Shown here: in pieces, positions 16,863-25,989 of the stretch
Position numbering within the stretch: position 1 is the stretch's first letter
Layout of the letters: each line of letters starts with the position of its first letter
Assembly (NCBI GenBank): GCA_963777755.1
Contig: CAVZSC010000005.1
Location: 246,039 to 310,038 of the forward strand
DNA length: 64,000 bases
From: DATFWC01 sp963777755
Lineage (GTDB): Bacteria; Pseudomonadota; Alphaproteobacteria; Rhizobiales; Xanthobacteraceae
Direction: 5' to 3'
Made by a program: the position numbers and the translations under genes
Notes under the pieces: generated by a model
What the model was told of the DNA's origin: nothing
The model's input: only the letters and a program-made list of their open reading frames with translations
Database searches by the model: none

Positions 16863-17674
16863 CAATAGGCCTCGACCGGCTCGGGCTCTGCCGGCGCGCC
16901 GGCGGCTTCGCGGCCGAACAGGCCGTCGCGCACGCGATTGACGCAGTCGAAGAAGACGGCGCTGCGCATCATGTCGAGACGGCGCGGCCGTGGCAGCGGC
17001 ACGTCGATCACCGCGGTGATGCGCCCCGGCCGCGGGCTCATGACGTGCACGTGGTCGGACATGAACACCGCCTCGGCGATCGAGTGGGTGACGAGCAGCG
17101 CCGTCGTACCCGACTCGGCCCAGATCCGCATGAGCTCCAGGTTCATGCGCTGACGCGTGATCTCGTCGAGCGCGCCGAACGGCTCGTCGAGGAGCAGCAC
17201 GTCGGGCCGCAGCATGAGGGCGCGGGCGATGGCGACGCGCTGCTGCATGCCGCCGGAGAGCTCGTTGGGCAGCGCATCCTCGAAGCCCTTGAGCCCGACC
17301 AGCGCGATGAGATCGGCGGACGACGTGGTGCTGCGCCGGGCGCTGGCGCGCCCGACGATGTCGAGCGGCAGCTCGATGTTCTGGCGCGCCGTGCGCCACG
17401 GCAGCAGCGTCGGGCTCTGGAAGACGAACCCGAGCGCGTGCTCGCGGCGTGCCGCCTGCGGGCTGCTGCCGCCGAGCGTGAGCTTGCCGGCGAACGGCTG
17501 CATCACGTCGGCGATCAGCCGCAGCAGGGTGGACTTCCCACACCCGCTCGGCCCGATGATGGCGGCGAAGCGGCCGGTCGGGACGTGCAGGTCAACCCGA
17601 TCCAGCGCGATGACCGGCTCCCCACGGCCGTGAAAGACCATGGAGACCTGGTCGACCCTGATATCCCGCGACAT
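16862..17674 (-). CDS. ABC transporter ATP-binding protein (SsuB/TauB-type)
   Basis: This 270-residue ATPase has all the key ABC motifs: GPSGCGKST (Walker A, residues 41-49), the Q-loop in LGFVFQSPTLLPWRTARQNI, NELSGGMQQRVAIARAL (signature), DVLLLDEPFGALDE (Walker B and D-loop) and LLVTHSIAEAVFMSD (H-loop). It powers the two adjacent permeases. The C-terminal extension with RPRRLDMMRSAVFFDCVNRV is usual in the nitrate/sulfonate/pyrimidine-precursor subfamily. It starts 25 bases after the binding-protein gene and overlaps the permease gene by ATGA. Confidence 0.92.
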   Translation of the reverse strand: MSRDIRVDQVSMVFHGRGEPVIALDRVDLHVPTGRFAAIIGPSGCGKSTLLRLIADVMQPFAGKLTLGGSSPQAARREHALGFVFQSPTLLPWRTARQNIELPLDIVGRASARRSTTSSADLIALVGLKGFEDALPNELSGGMQQRVAIARALMLRPDVLLLDEPFGALDEITRQRMNLELMRIWAESGTTALLVTHSIAEAVFMSDHVHVMSPRPGRITAVIDVPLPRPRRLDMMRSAVFFDCVNRVRDGLFGREAAGAPAEPEPVEAY

Positions 17675-17699
17675 GACCCGGCGTCAGACGTTGGGATGA

Positions 17700-18734
17700 T
17701 CAGCTCTTCGCCGCCGACGCTTCGGCGATGAAGCTCTGGTCGCACAGCTCCTCGGCCGTCATGGCGGACTTGACGATGCCGACGCTGCGATAGAGCGCGA
17801 TGATCTTCGCATAGAGCGGAAGGTCGAGCGCCAGCAGGCCTTTCTGCGCCGCCGGCCCGGCTTCCATGTAGGGCTTGCTCACCTTGATCTCGGTGAGCTG
17901 CGCCTCGTAGTTCAGGCCCGGGTTGCCGTACTTCTCGACCATGAATTTCGCGCTCTCCTCGGGGTGATCGAGCGACCAGCGCCAGGCTTCGGCCGACGCG
18001 CGCAGGAAACGCACCACGAGATCGCGGTTGGCGCTCAAGAAATCCTCGCGCGCATAGATGGTGCCGGTGGTCTCGGGCAGGCCGAGATCGTGGACGTTGA
18101 GGCTGAAGATCTCGACGCCGCGTTGCTGCAGCATCACGCCCTGGTTGGTGGAGTAGCCCGAATAGGCGTCGATCTGACCGCTCACCAGCGCCGACGGATC
18201 GGGCGAGGAGGGCACGATGTTGACCGACTGCGCGTCGAGGCCGGCCTCCTTGAGGAGGTAGAGCATCATCGGCCGCCCGGAAGTCGCGACCGCGATGGTC
18301 TTGCCCTTGAGCTCCTGGATGGTCCGGATCGGGCTCTTGGCCAGGCTCATGATGCTGTAGGGGCTGGTCTGGAACACCGTGCCGATCACCTTGATCGGGA
18401 TGCCCTTTTCGCGCGCGACGATGATCGGGCCGATGGGCCGGTCGCCGAGCACCGAGCGACCGCTCGCCACGTTGGCGATCGGATCGACATTCGGGCCGCC
18501 GGACACGAAGGTCGGATCGATGCCGTGCTTCTTGTAGATGCCGTGCTCGATGCCGGCGAAGTACCCGCCATACTGAATGCTCTTGATCCACGACAGCTGG
18601 AACGAGAGAGGCTTCGCCTCCTGCGCGAGCGCGGGCGACCAGCGTCCGCCGACCGACAGCAGGCTCGCAGACAGCGCGGCCGATCCGCCGGCCTTGAGCA
18701 AGCTGCGGCGGTTCATCTCGTGGCGTATCGTCAT
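17700..18734 (-). CDS. NMT1/THI5-like ABC transporter substrate-binding protein
   Basis: This 344-residue protein starts with a Tat-type signal (MNRRSLLKAGG, then a hydrophobic stretch, then PALAQE) and has the NMT1/SsuA-like type II binding fold: LSFQLSWIKSIQYGGYFAGI, AGIEHGIYKKHGIDPTFVSG, LKGKTIAVATSGRPMMLYLL and DAYSGYSTNQGVML. Members bind thiamine-precursor pyrimidines, taurine, sulfonates, nitrate, hydroxymethylpyrimidine or aromatic acids. Tat export implies folding before export. The ATG at 18734 has AAAGGAA upstream; the open frame extends further but without family similarity. It is the first gene of the operon 18734-11470, so the promoter should lie in 18735-18923. Confidence 0.87.
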   Translation of the reverse strand: MTIRHEMNRRSLLKAGGSAALSASLLSVGGRWSPALAQEAKPLSFQLSWIKSIQYGGYFAGIEHGIYKKHGIDPTFVSGGPNVDPIANVASGRSVLGDRPIGPIIVAREKGIPIKVIGTVFQTSPYSIMSLAKSPIRTIQELKGKTIAVATSGRPMMLYLLKEAGLDAQSVNIVPSSPDPSALVSGQIDAYSGYSTNQGVMLQQRGVEIFSLNVHDLGLPETTGTIYAREDFLSANRDLVVRFLRASAEAWRWSLDHPEESAKFMVEKYGNPGLNYEAQLTEIKVSKPYMEAGPAAQKGLLALDLPLYAKIIALYRSVGIVKSAMTAEELCDQSFIAEASAAKS

Positions 18735-18923
18735 CGCGGTTCCTTTCTCTCGGTCCGGGCTGGGGCCGTGCCCCGTGACCAGATAGCAACGGACGGGCCA
18801 ACTCGATTGTCGGCGGATTGGGCGACGATGGCCGCGCGAATGGCGCGAAAATAGGCAACATGCGATGCAAAGCATCATTTCGCGGCTCGACGAACAGACT
18901 TTTGAGTTCTTCGGCCACGGAAG

Positions 18924-20354
18924 TCAGGGCAAAGCGGCTACCATGTCGGCGGCGAAGCCGCGCAACGCGGCGTTGCGCGCGCGCATGTGGCGCACGAGGT
19001 CCCTGGCCGCATCGAGAACCGGCTGCGGGTCGAAGCCCACGATCCGGCCGCCTTCCACCAGAATCCGGCCGTCCACCACCACTGTGTCGACGCTCGCCGG
19101 GCTCGCCGCGAACACCAGTTGGTGCAGCGGCTCGTTGAGCGGGATCCATTGCGGCTTGGCGAGATCGTGCAGCACGAAATCGGCCGGCGCGCCCGCGGTG
19201 AGCTCGCCAAGGCCCTCGCACATCAACGCCTTGCCGCCCGCGACCGTCGCCATCCGCAGCGCGTCGGCGGACGTCGGCCAGCGGCTGCGATCCGGCTCGA
19301 ACGGCCGCTGCAGCATCGCGGCGAGCCGCATCGCCTCGTGCATGTCGAGGTTGTCGTTGGTGGAGGCCCCGTCAGTCCCGAGCGCGACGGTCATTCCTCC
19401 CTGCAGCATGCGCGCGACCGGCGCGATGCCGGTGCCGATCTTGAGGTTGCTCTCCGGGTTGTGGACCGCGATGGCGCCTCGCTCCGCCATCAGCGCGATG
19501 TCGTCGTCCGCGATCCAGATCGTGTGGGCGCAGGACAGGCGTCGGCTCAAGAGGCCGAGCCGATCGAGCTGCCGGATCATGGTCGTGCCGTAGCGCGCCT
19601 GCGCGATCTCCGCCTGCACCTTGGTCTCGAGCAGGTGCAGGTGGATCGGCGTATCGCGGCGCTCGGCGATCTCGCGGGCGCCGGCGAGCAGCCGGTCGCT
19701 GCAGCGGCTGGGATTGGACGGTGCCGGGCAGATGCGGAGGCGCCCGCCGGCGCTGCGGTCGTGCCGGACGATGGCGTCCTCCACGATCGCGAAGCTTTCC
19801 TCCGGCGGACGGGGGCTGAGCGGGTTCTGGCGCGCCACGTGCGGCGGCAGGCCGCCCGGCGGAACGATGTCTCCGTACTCCTCGTCGAAGATGCGCAAGG
19901 CGACGAGCGCCCGCAGCCCCGTCGCCCGGTAGGCATCGACCACCGCGTCGACGTCGCGCGCGGCAAAGCCCTGCTCGGGGAAATGGTCGATGATCGCCGT
20001 CGTTCCGTTGGTCAGGTGCTCGATGCAGCCGAGCATCGCGGAGAGCCGCACCTCGTCTGGCGTCCGTGCCGCCGTATCGGCCTGGTTGAGCCACATGAAG
20101 GCCGGATGGCTCAACGCGTCGCCGGTTCCCTTGAGAACGTTGGTGGGCGAGTGCGTGTGCGCGTTGACGAGACCGGGGACCAGCAGGCGATCATGCCCTT
20201 CGATCACGCGGTCGACATTGCGGTCGATCGCTGCGCTCGCGGGCGCTAATACGGCTTCGACGCAGTTGTGGCGCACCACGACGTCATGGCGCGCCGGCGG
20301 GTGCGCGGCGCTCGCGAGCGTCAGCACGTCGCGGATGACAAGCCTGCCTGACAT
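18924..20354 (-). CDS. AtzA/TrzN-like metal-dependent amidohydrolase, paralogue of 12831-14270
   Basis: This 476-residue protein has the same architecture as the gene at 12831-14270 and shares many blocks with it (LSHPAFMWL, RTPDEVRLS, GTTAIIDHFPEQGF). Metal ligands lie in LVNAHTHSPTN (HxH), HLHLLETKVQ, CAHTIWIADDD and LGTDGASTNDN. The C-terminal beta-sandwich strand reads DTVVVDGRILVEGG. It should deaminate or hydrolyse a small N-heterocycle or amide in the cytoplasm. It is separated from the transporter operon by 189 bases and runs the same way, and it is divergent from the amidohydrolase at 20423. The start at 20354 is chosen from family alignment; its ribosome binding site is weak. Confidence 0.86.
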   Translation of the reverse strand: MSGRLVIRDVLTLASAAHPPARHDVVVRHNCVEAVLAPASAAIDRNVDRVIEGHDRLLVPGLVNAHTHSPTNVLKGTGDALSHPAFMWLNQADTAARTPDEVRLSAMLGCIEHLTNGTTAIIDHFPEQGFAARDVDAVVDAYRATGLRALVALRIFDEEYGDIVPPGGLPPHVARQNPLSPRPPEESFAIVEDAIVRHDRSAGGRLRICPAPSNPSRCSDRLLAGAREIAERRDTPIHLHLLETKVQAEIAQARYGTTMIRQLDRLGLLSRRLSCAHTIWIADDDIALMAERGAIAVHNPESNLKIGTGIAPVARMLQGGMTVALGTDGASTNDNLDMHEAMRLAAMLQRPFEPDRSRWPTSADALRMATVAGGKALMCEGLGELTAGAPADFVLHDLAKPQWIPLNEPLHQLVFAASPASVDTVVVDGRILVEGGRIVGFDPQPVLDAARDLVRHMRARNAALRGFAADMVAALP

Positions 20355-20422
20355 CGCTCGATGATCCGAATAGTGTGCGGTCGCCACCAAGCAACCCACA
20401 TGCCAACGGCGAAAGGCCCCTG

Positions 20423-21955
20423 ATGTCTCCTCGACCCCTGCCCGACGGAACGACGCTGCTCATTCGGGGCGGCCAGGCGCTGCTTCCGGATAAGGACTGG
20501 CATCAGCCGCCGACCGTCGACATCGCGGTCGCCGGCGACAGCATCGTCGGCGTGGCGGAGGAGTTCGCGGCGCCGCGCGACAAGGCGGTGGAGGTGCTCG
20601 ACGCCAGGTGCCACCTGGTGCTGCCCGGCTTCGTCAACGCGCATTATCACTCGCACGACGTGCTCGCGAAGGGCACGCTGGAAGAGGTGCCATTGGAGAC
20701 GTGGCGCCTCTACGTGCTGCCGCCGCAATACCCGCCGCGCTCGGTGGAGGAGGTGCGCGCTCGCACGCTGCTCGGCGCGCTCGAATGCCTGCGCTCCGGC
20801 ATGACCACCATCCAGGACATGCTGACGCTCTATCCGTTCGAGGATCGGCATCTCGATACGGTGATGGAGGTCTATCGCGAAATCGGCATCCGCGTGGTGT
20901 TCGCCCTGCAATATGCCGACCGCAAGGGGCTGGAGACGATCCCGTTCTGGAAGGAGACGTTCCCGGCGGAGCTGCACCCGCTGCTGTCGACCGCCGCCGA
21001 GCCCGAGCGGCAGATCGACCTGCTCGGCCACTTCGAGGCGACCTGCCTCAAGGCGTCCCCGCGCCCCCGCACTCATTGGGCGCTCGGGCCTTCGGCGCCA
21101 GAGCGCTGCACCCCCGCCTTGATGGCCAGGACCATGGAGCTCGCGCGCCGCTACGACATTCCGGTCTATTCGCACATCTATGAATCGCGCGGGATGGCGC
21201 TGCAGGCGCGGCTCACCCTGCCCGAGCACGGTGGCTCGCTGATCCGGCGGCTCGCCGAGGAGGGCGCGCTCGATCCCCGCCTGAACCTCGCCCACAGCGT
21301 CTGGCTTTCCGCCGAGGAGATCGAGCTGATCGCCCAAAGCGGCACCGGCGTCGTGCTCAACCCGCAGGGCAATCTCAAGATGAAATGCGGCATCCCGCCG
21401 ATCCTCGCCCTGCAGCGGGCCGGCGTGCGCATCGGGCTCGGCTGCGACAACTGCAGCTGCTCCGACGCGCAGAACATGTTCGTCGCCATGAAGCTGTTCG
21501 CGTTGCTGGCGGCGGTGAGCGATCCCATTCCAGGGCCGCCGCAAGCGGCGGCGGCGCTTGCCGCCGCCACACAGGCCGGCGCGGCCGGCGCGCGGCTCGG
21601 CCACACGCTCGGCCGCATCGCGCCGGGCCTCAAGGCGGACCTCACGCTGATCGACCTTGCAGACCCGAGCTGGTCGCCGCTCAACAGTGCGGTGCGCCAG
21701 CTCGTTCACGTCGAAGCCGGGCGCGGCGTGCGCCATGTCGTGGTCGACGGCAAGGTCGTCGTGCGCGACCGGCGCCTGACGACCATCGACGAGGAGATGA
21801 TCTACGAGGCCGTCAAGGTCGTCATGCCTGGCTTCCGTCGCGACTTCGGCGCGATCGCCGAGCGGGTGCAGCGGCTGCAGCCGTGGCTCGATACAGCGCA
21901 CCGGCAGATTGTCGCCGCCGACCTCGACATCGAGCGCCTGCCCATTCGATTCTAG
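20423..21955 (+). CDS. Third AtzA/TrzN-like amidohydrolase of the island
   Basis: This 510-residue cytosine-deaminase-like amidohydrolase is more distant from the other two. The HxH motif is in GFVNAHYHSHDVLAKGTLEE, the next His in SHIYESRGMALQ, then LAHSVWLSAEE, and the Asp in GLGCDNCSCSDAQN. In that last motif GCDNCSCSD replaces the more common GTDGxxSND. PPQYPPRSVEEVRARTLLGA takes the place of the MWL..RTPDE block in the other two. This suggests a different substrate within the same pathway, or an independent deaminase. GAAAGG lies 12 bases before the ATG. It is transcribed divergently from the 20354 gene, sharing a 68-base intergenic region. Confidence 0.85.
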   Translation: MSPRPLPDGTTLLIRGGQALLPDKDWHQPPTVDIAVAGDSIVGVAEEFAAPRDKAVEVLDARCHLVLPGFVNAHYHSHDVLAKGTLEEVPLETWRLYVLPPQYPPRSVEEVRARTLLGALECLRSGMTTIQDMLTLYPFEDRHLDTVMEVYREIGIRVVFALQYADRKGLETIPFWKETFPAELHPLLSTAAEPERQIDLLGHFEATCLKASPRPRTHWALGPSAPERCTPALMARTMELARRYDIPVYSHIYESRGMALQARLTLPEHGGSLIRRLAEEGALDPRLNLAHSVWLSAEEIELIAQSGTGVVLNPQGNLKMKCGIPPILALQRAGVRIGLGCDNCSCSDAQNMFVAMKLFALLAAVSDPIPGPPQAAAALAAATQAGAAGARLGHTLGRIAPGLKADLTLIDLADPSWSPLNSAVRQLVHVEAGRGVRHVVVDGKVVVRDRRLTTIDEEMIYEAVKVVMPGFRRDFGAIAERVQRLQPWLDTAHRQIVAADLDIERLPIRF

Positions 21956-22074
21956 GCGGCGAAGCGGATGACCCGCGACCAGGCGGGTCTGTGACAAAGA
22001 TCACATAGTCGTCCCGACGATGTCTCTAAATCTCGCGGATCATTCGGCTCCTGTACGGCGCGAGGGAAGAGAGC

Positions 22075-23322
22075 GTGCGGCGCCTCGACATACGTCTGCC
22101 CGCAGTGGCGGCCGGCGCGGCCGTCCTTCTGTTGCTCGGCGCGGCTTCGTCGCGCGCGCAGGACGGCGTCACCCATCGGGACAGCACTATGGCCGGCGCG
22201 GCGGTTACGCCCCGTCATGCCGGGCTCATCGAGGAGCCGACCTTTCTCGCCGTGCAGGGTCGCGACGGCCACCGCTACCGGCTGGAGGCGATGATCGTGC
22301 GCAAGATGGACGCCGGTGCCCGGCTGCCGATCGCGCTGATCACCCACGGGAAGCAGAAGCTCGCCGCCGAGATGGCCGCGCTGCATGCCGACGCCATGCT
22401 GCCGCAGGCGCGCGACCTTGCGCATCGCGGGTATCTGGCCGTCGCAGTGGTGCGCCGCGGCTTCGGCAATTCCGACGGGACGCCGGGCGTTGCGACCAGC
22501 GCCCGCTTCGCCAAGTGCACTGTGCCTGATCTGCGCCAGTATTTCGCGGCCGAGGCCGAGGATCTCGACGCGGCTTTGCGCGCGATTGCCGCGCGTCCCG
22601 ATGCCGACCCAAGCCGGGTGATCGCGATCGGTCAGTCGGTCGGCGGCGGCACCGTGCTGGCATTCGCCGCGCGCCAGCCGCGCGGTCTGGTGGCAGCCGT
22701 CAACATCTCCGGGGGCGTGCGTCTCAGTTGGGCAGACGGCACCACGTGCCCGCCGGGCGTGCTGACCGCCGCGGTCGGCACGTACGGCCTCACGACGCGC
22801 ATTCCGACACTCTGGCTCTATGCGGAGAACGACAGCCTGTTCGGCCCCGAGCTCGCGCGATCGATGCGCGACGCCTACGCGCTGGCCGGCGGACGGGCGG
22901 AGCTGCAAATGTTTCCACCGGTGCTGCCGGAGGGCCATCACCTGTTCGGCGCCCCGGAGGGACGGGTGAAATGGCTCGCCGCACTCGACACGTTCCTGCG
23001 CACGCGGGCGCTGCCGACCTGGAGCCCGGCGCAGGTCGATGCCGTGCTGCGGACGGCTGGGCTGGCGGACACGAGCCGGCCCAGCGTGGAGAAATATCTG
23101 TCGGTCTATACGCCCAAGGTGCTGATGGTCGCACCGAACCGCAGCCTGTACTGGACGGCGGGCACGCGCGACATCGCCAAGGCGCGCGAGAGCGGCCTGG
23201 AGAACTGCCGCCAGCGCAGCGGCGACGAGTGTCGGATCCTCATGGAGAATTTCGACGCGGTTCGGCCCGGCGCCAGCGCGTCGGTTGAGTCCCGCTACGC
23301 GGGCGAACCGCCGCGACGCTGA
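22075..23322 (+). CDS. Exported alpha/beta hydrolase (dienelactone hydrolase-like)
   Basis: This 415-residue protein starts at a GTG preceded by GAGGGAAGAG. A signal peptide (AVAAGAAVLLLLGAASSRAQ) is followed by an alpha/beta hydrolase domain at about 60-305. The nucleophile elbow is AIGQSVGGGTVLAF, the acid is in WLYAENDSLFGPELA and the His in PEGHHLFG, so the catalytic triad is complete. A C-terminal extension of about 100 residues (MVAPNRSLYWTAGTRDIAKA, GLENCRQRSGDECRI) has paired cysteines and looks like an extra periplasmic domain. It is probably a periplasmic esterase or amidase of unknown substrate. Confidence 0.8.
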   Translation: MRRLDIRLPAVAAGAAVLLLLGAASSRAQDGVTHRDSTMAGAAVTPRHAGLIEEPTFLAVQGRDGHRYRLEAMIVRKMDAGARLPIALITHGKQKLAAEMAALHADAMLPQARDLAHRGYLAVAVVRRGFGNSDGTPGVATSARFAKCTVPDLRQYFAAEAEDLDAALRAIAARPDADPSRVIAIGQSVGGGTVLAFAARQPRGLVAAVNISGGVRLSWADGTTCPPGVLTAAVGTYGLTTRIPTLWLYAENDSLFGPELARSMRDAYALAGGRAELQMFPPVLPEGHHLFGAPEGRVKWLAALDTFLRTRALPTWSPAQVDAVLRTAGLADTSRPSVEKYLSVYTPKVLMVAPNRSLYWTAGTRDIAKARESGLENCRQRSGDECRILMENFDAVRPGASASVESRYAGEPPRR

Positions 23323-23465
23323 GGTCTGGGCAGCGCCCCGTTTGCCGGCCAAGCACGCTGGCCCCACGCAAGATGACCCTGCATTGTTTCCTGCCGTCGA
23401 CCGGCGCATTATCCCCCGGCGCAACGTCATCACAGGAAGCATGACGGCGCAGGGAGGATCCGCAC

Positions 23466-24410
23466 ATGTTGTCCCGTCGTGGCTTTCTCAACGGCACGGT
23501 CGGCGCCGGACTGGCGCTCACGACATCACAACCGGCGGCGGCCCAGACAGGCGGCGCGCCGGCGGCGCGCAAGCGCCTGATCGTCGACGCGCAGGTGCAT
23601 CTGTGGAAGGCGGAATTGCCGGACTGGCCGTGGGTCCCCGGCATGAAGCCGCAGATGCCCGAGCCGTTCACCATCGAGAAGCTGGTGCCGCTGATGGACG
23701 AGGCCGGCGTCGACCGCGCCGTCATCGTGCCGCCGTCCTGGCCGGGCGACCGCAACGACTATGGTCTCGAAGCCGCCAAACGATATCCCGGTCGCTTCGC
23801 CGTCATGGGCCGCATCCCGCTGAAGGACCCGCAATCGGCCGCGCTGCTGCCGAAATGGAAGGACCAGCCCGGCATGCTCGGCGTCCGCGTCACGTTCCTC
23901 GGCCCGGCCTCCGCCTGGCTCACCGACGGCACCGCCGACTGGTTCTGGCCGGCGGCCGAGAAGGCCGGACTTCCCGTCATGTTCCTCACGCCCGGCCGCT
24001 CGGCGGAGCTTGCCCGCGTCGCCGAGCGCCACCCGCAGCTCACCCTGATCGCCGACCACATGGGCGTGATCGGCGCCGTGGTGAAGGAGGGCAAGCTCGC
24101 CGACGCGATCGACCAGACGGTAGCGCTGGCAAAATATCCGAACGTCTCGGTCAAGCTGTCGGCGGCGCCCAATAACTCGACCGAAGCCTACCCGTTTGCC
24201 GACTTCACGCCGCACATCAGGCGGCTGGTCGATACCTACGGCCCGCAACGCTGCTACTGGGGCACCGACCTCACCAACGGTTTCGACCGGGCGACCTACC
24301 GCCAGCGCATTACCCACTTCACCGAGGAGCTCAAGTTCCTGTCCGAGGAGGACAAGGACTGGATCATGGGACGCGGCATCCTGGCCCGGCTCGGCTGGGC
24401 GCAGGCATAA
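23466..24410 (+). CDS. Exported amidohydrolase-2 family metal-dependent hydrolase
   Basis: This 314-residue TIM-barrel protein of the amidohydrolase-2 (PF04909-like) family starts with a Tat-like signal (MLSRRGFLNGTVGAGLALTT, ending PAAAQ). RKRLIVDAQVHLWKAELPDW has a QVH motif instead of the strict HxH, as in many lactonase-like members. LTLIADHMGVIG supplies a further His and CYWGTDLTNGFDR the Asp. Relatives include 2-pyrone-4,6-dicarboxylate lactonase-like enzymes and many uncharacterised exported hydrolases. GGAGGATCC lies before the ATG. It is followed 55 bases later by an ABM-domain protein, which suggests a shared transcript. Confidence 0.8.
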   Translation: MLSRRGFLNGTVGAGLALTTSQPAAAQTGGAPAARKRLIVDAQVHLWKAELPDWPWVPGMKPQMPEPFTIEKLVPLMDEAGVDRAVIVPPSWPGDRNDYGLEAAKRYPGRFAVMGRIPLKDPQSAALLPKWKDQPGMLGVRVTFLGPASAWLTDGTADWFWPAAEKAGLPVMFLTPGRSAELARVAERHPQLTLIADHMGVIGAVVKEGKLADAIDQTVALAKYPNVSVKLSAAPNNSTEAYPFADFTPHIRRLVDTYGPQRCYWGTDLTNGFDRATYRQRITHFTEELKFLSEEDKDWIMGRGILARLGWAQA

Positions 24411-24465
24411 GAGGCGTGCGCGCTGGTAGGAAAGCCGGTGCTCAAATCATGGGGAGGAAAGTCGG

Positions 24466-24873
24466 ATGTTGAAGCCAGTCTGGATGTCCGCTGCTGCCGT
24501 CGCACTGTTCGCTTGCGTCGCGCTGCTGGTTCCATCGGCAGGCGAGCGTGCCGCCGCGCAATCGGCCGCGACCTACGTCAGCGTGGTCGAGCTCGATATC
24601 GTGCCGGCGGAACGAGAAAAGTTCCTGGCGGCGATCAAGGAGAACGGCGCGGCCAGCGTCAAGGAGCCGGGCTGCCGCCAGTTCGACATCCTGGTCCTGG
24701 CGAGCAATCCGAACCACGTCTTCCTCTATGAGGTGTATGACAACGAGGCCGCAGCGCAGGCGCATCGGACGACCGAGCATTTCAAGAAATATGCGGCCAC
24801 GACGGCCAACATGGTCGCCAAGCGCGAGGTCAGGGCGATGTCGCCGATCGCCTTCAATGCCAAGGGGCATTGA
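24466..24873 (+). CDS. Exported antibiotic-biosynthesis-monooxygenase (ABM) domain protein
   Basis: This 135-residue protein has a signal peptide (AAAVALFACVALLVPSAGER, cleavage near AAAQS) and one ABM/YgiN-like dimeric alpha-beta barrel domain. The visible parts are VSVVELDIVPAEREKFLAAI, EPGCRQFDILVLASNPNHVF and HRTTEHFKKYAATTANMV. Cytoplasmic relatives are quinol monooxygenases or heme-degrading enzymes; an exported version is unusual, and its role is unknown. GGGGAGGAAAG precedes the ATG. It probably belongs with the upstream exported amidohydrolase and converges on a Bug gene. Confidence 0.8.
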   Translation: MLKPVWMSAAAVALFACVALLVPSAGERAAAQSAATYVSVVELDIVPAEREKFLAAIKENGAASVKEPGCRQFDILVLASNPNHVFLYEVYDNEAAAQAHRTTEHFKKYAATTANMVAKREVRAMSPIAFNAKGH

Positions 24874-24899
24874 CTGCGCTCGCGCGCGGCGGTGCGCGC

Positions 24900-25871
24900 T
24901 CACTCCGGCTTGATGTTCGCCTCCTTGATGACGCGCGACCACTTGGTCTGCTCCTGGCCGAGGAACTGGGCAAACTCCTCCGGGGTGCTGCCGATCTGCC
25001 GCGCGCCCTGGACGGCGAAGCGCTGACGCATCTCGGGCGACTGCACGATGCGGGCGACGTCGCGGTTGATCCTGGTCACCACGGCCGGCGGCGTGCCAGC
25101 GGGCGCGATCAGCCCGAACCACAGCTCGGACTCGTAGCCGCCGACCCCCTCCTCGGCGAAGGTCGGCACATCGGGCAACACGTCGGTTCGCTTCGCCGAC
25201 GTCACCGCGAGCGGCTTGAGCTGCCTGCTCTGCACGAGCTGGAGGATCTGCACCGTGCTCGCCATGGTCAATGGCAGCTGATTCCCGATGACGTCGGTCA
25301 CCGCCGGAGCGCCGCCGCGGTACGGCACCTGGACCAGCTTGATCCCGCTCAGCGAGTTCAACAGCTCCATGGACAGATGATGGATCGAGCCGGTGCCGGG
25401 GGTCGAATAGTGGATGGCCCCGGGCCTCGTCTTGGCGAGCGCAATCAGGCTCTTCACGTCGCCCGCCTCGAACGACGGGTTGGCCACCAGCACCAGCGGC
25501 GACGACGCCACGAGGCTGACCGGAATGACGTCCTTCGTGATGTCGTAGGGCAGGTTCTGGTACATCATCGGATTGGTGACATGCGAGGACAGCGTCAGCA
25601 TCAGCGTATGACCGTCGGGCGGACTCTTGGCGAGCGCCGCAGTCGCGACAGTGCCGTTCGCGCCCGCGCGATTCTCGACGACAACCGACTGGCCCCACGC
25701 GTCCTGCAGCCGGGCGCCGAGATCGCGCGCCACCGCGTCGGCGCCGCCGCCCGGCACGAATCCGACCGTGATGCGGACGACCTTATTGGGAAATTCCTGC
25801 GCGGCGAGGGGCGCAGCGCCCACGCTGACGAGAATGCCTGCAACCGCCGCGAGCCTGCGCAATAGACGCAT
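24900..25871 (-). CDS. Bug family (TctC-type) periplasmic solute-binding protein
   Basis: This 323-residue protein has a signal peptide (LAAVAGILVSVGAAPLAAQE) and a Bug fold: RITVGFVPGGGADAVARDLG, VVENRAGANGTVATAALAKS, PDGHTLMLTLSSH and KLVQVPYRGGAPAVTDVIGN. The gene is divergent from the DapA-like gene at 25990 (118 bases between starts). Bug genes are often paired this way with a catabolic enzyme for their ligand, so a keto-acid or aldol-type ligand would fit. No TctA or TctB homologue is nearby. Confidence 0.9.
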   Translation of the reverse strand: MRLLRRLAAVAGILVSVGAAPLAAQEFPNKVVRITVGFVPGGGADAVARDLGARLQDAWGQSVVVENRAGANGTVATAALAKSPPDGHTLMLTLSSHVTNPMMYQNLPYDITKDVIPVSLVASSPLVLVANPSFEAGDVKSLIALAKTRPGAIHYSTPGTGSIHHLSMELLNSLSGIKLVQVPYRGGAPAVTDVIGNQLPLTMASTVQILQLVQSRQLKPLAVTSAKRTDVLPDVPTFAEEGVGGYESELWFGLIAPAGTPPAVVTRINRDVARIVQSPEMRQRFAVQGARQIGSTPEEFAQFLGQEQTKWSRVIKEANIKPE

Positions 25872-25989
25872 CGTGGTATCCTCCCTGCCGCGCCGGCGCC
25901 TAGCACGCGCGCCTGCCGAGCCGTATTGTCAGGCCCGCCCAGGCACCCGTCAACGCGCGAAGGGTTGCGCACAGCCTGAAGGAGTAGAG

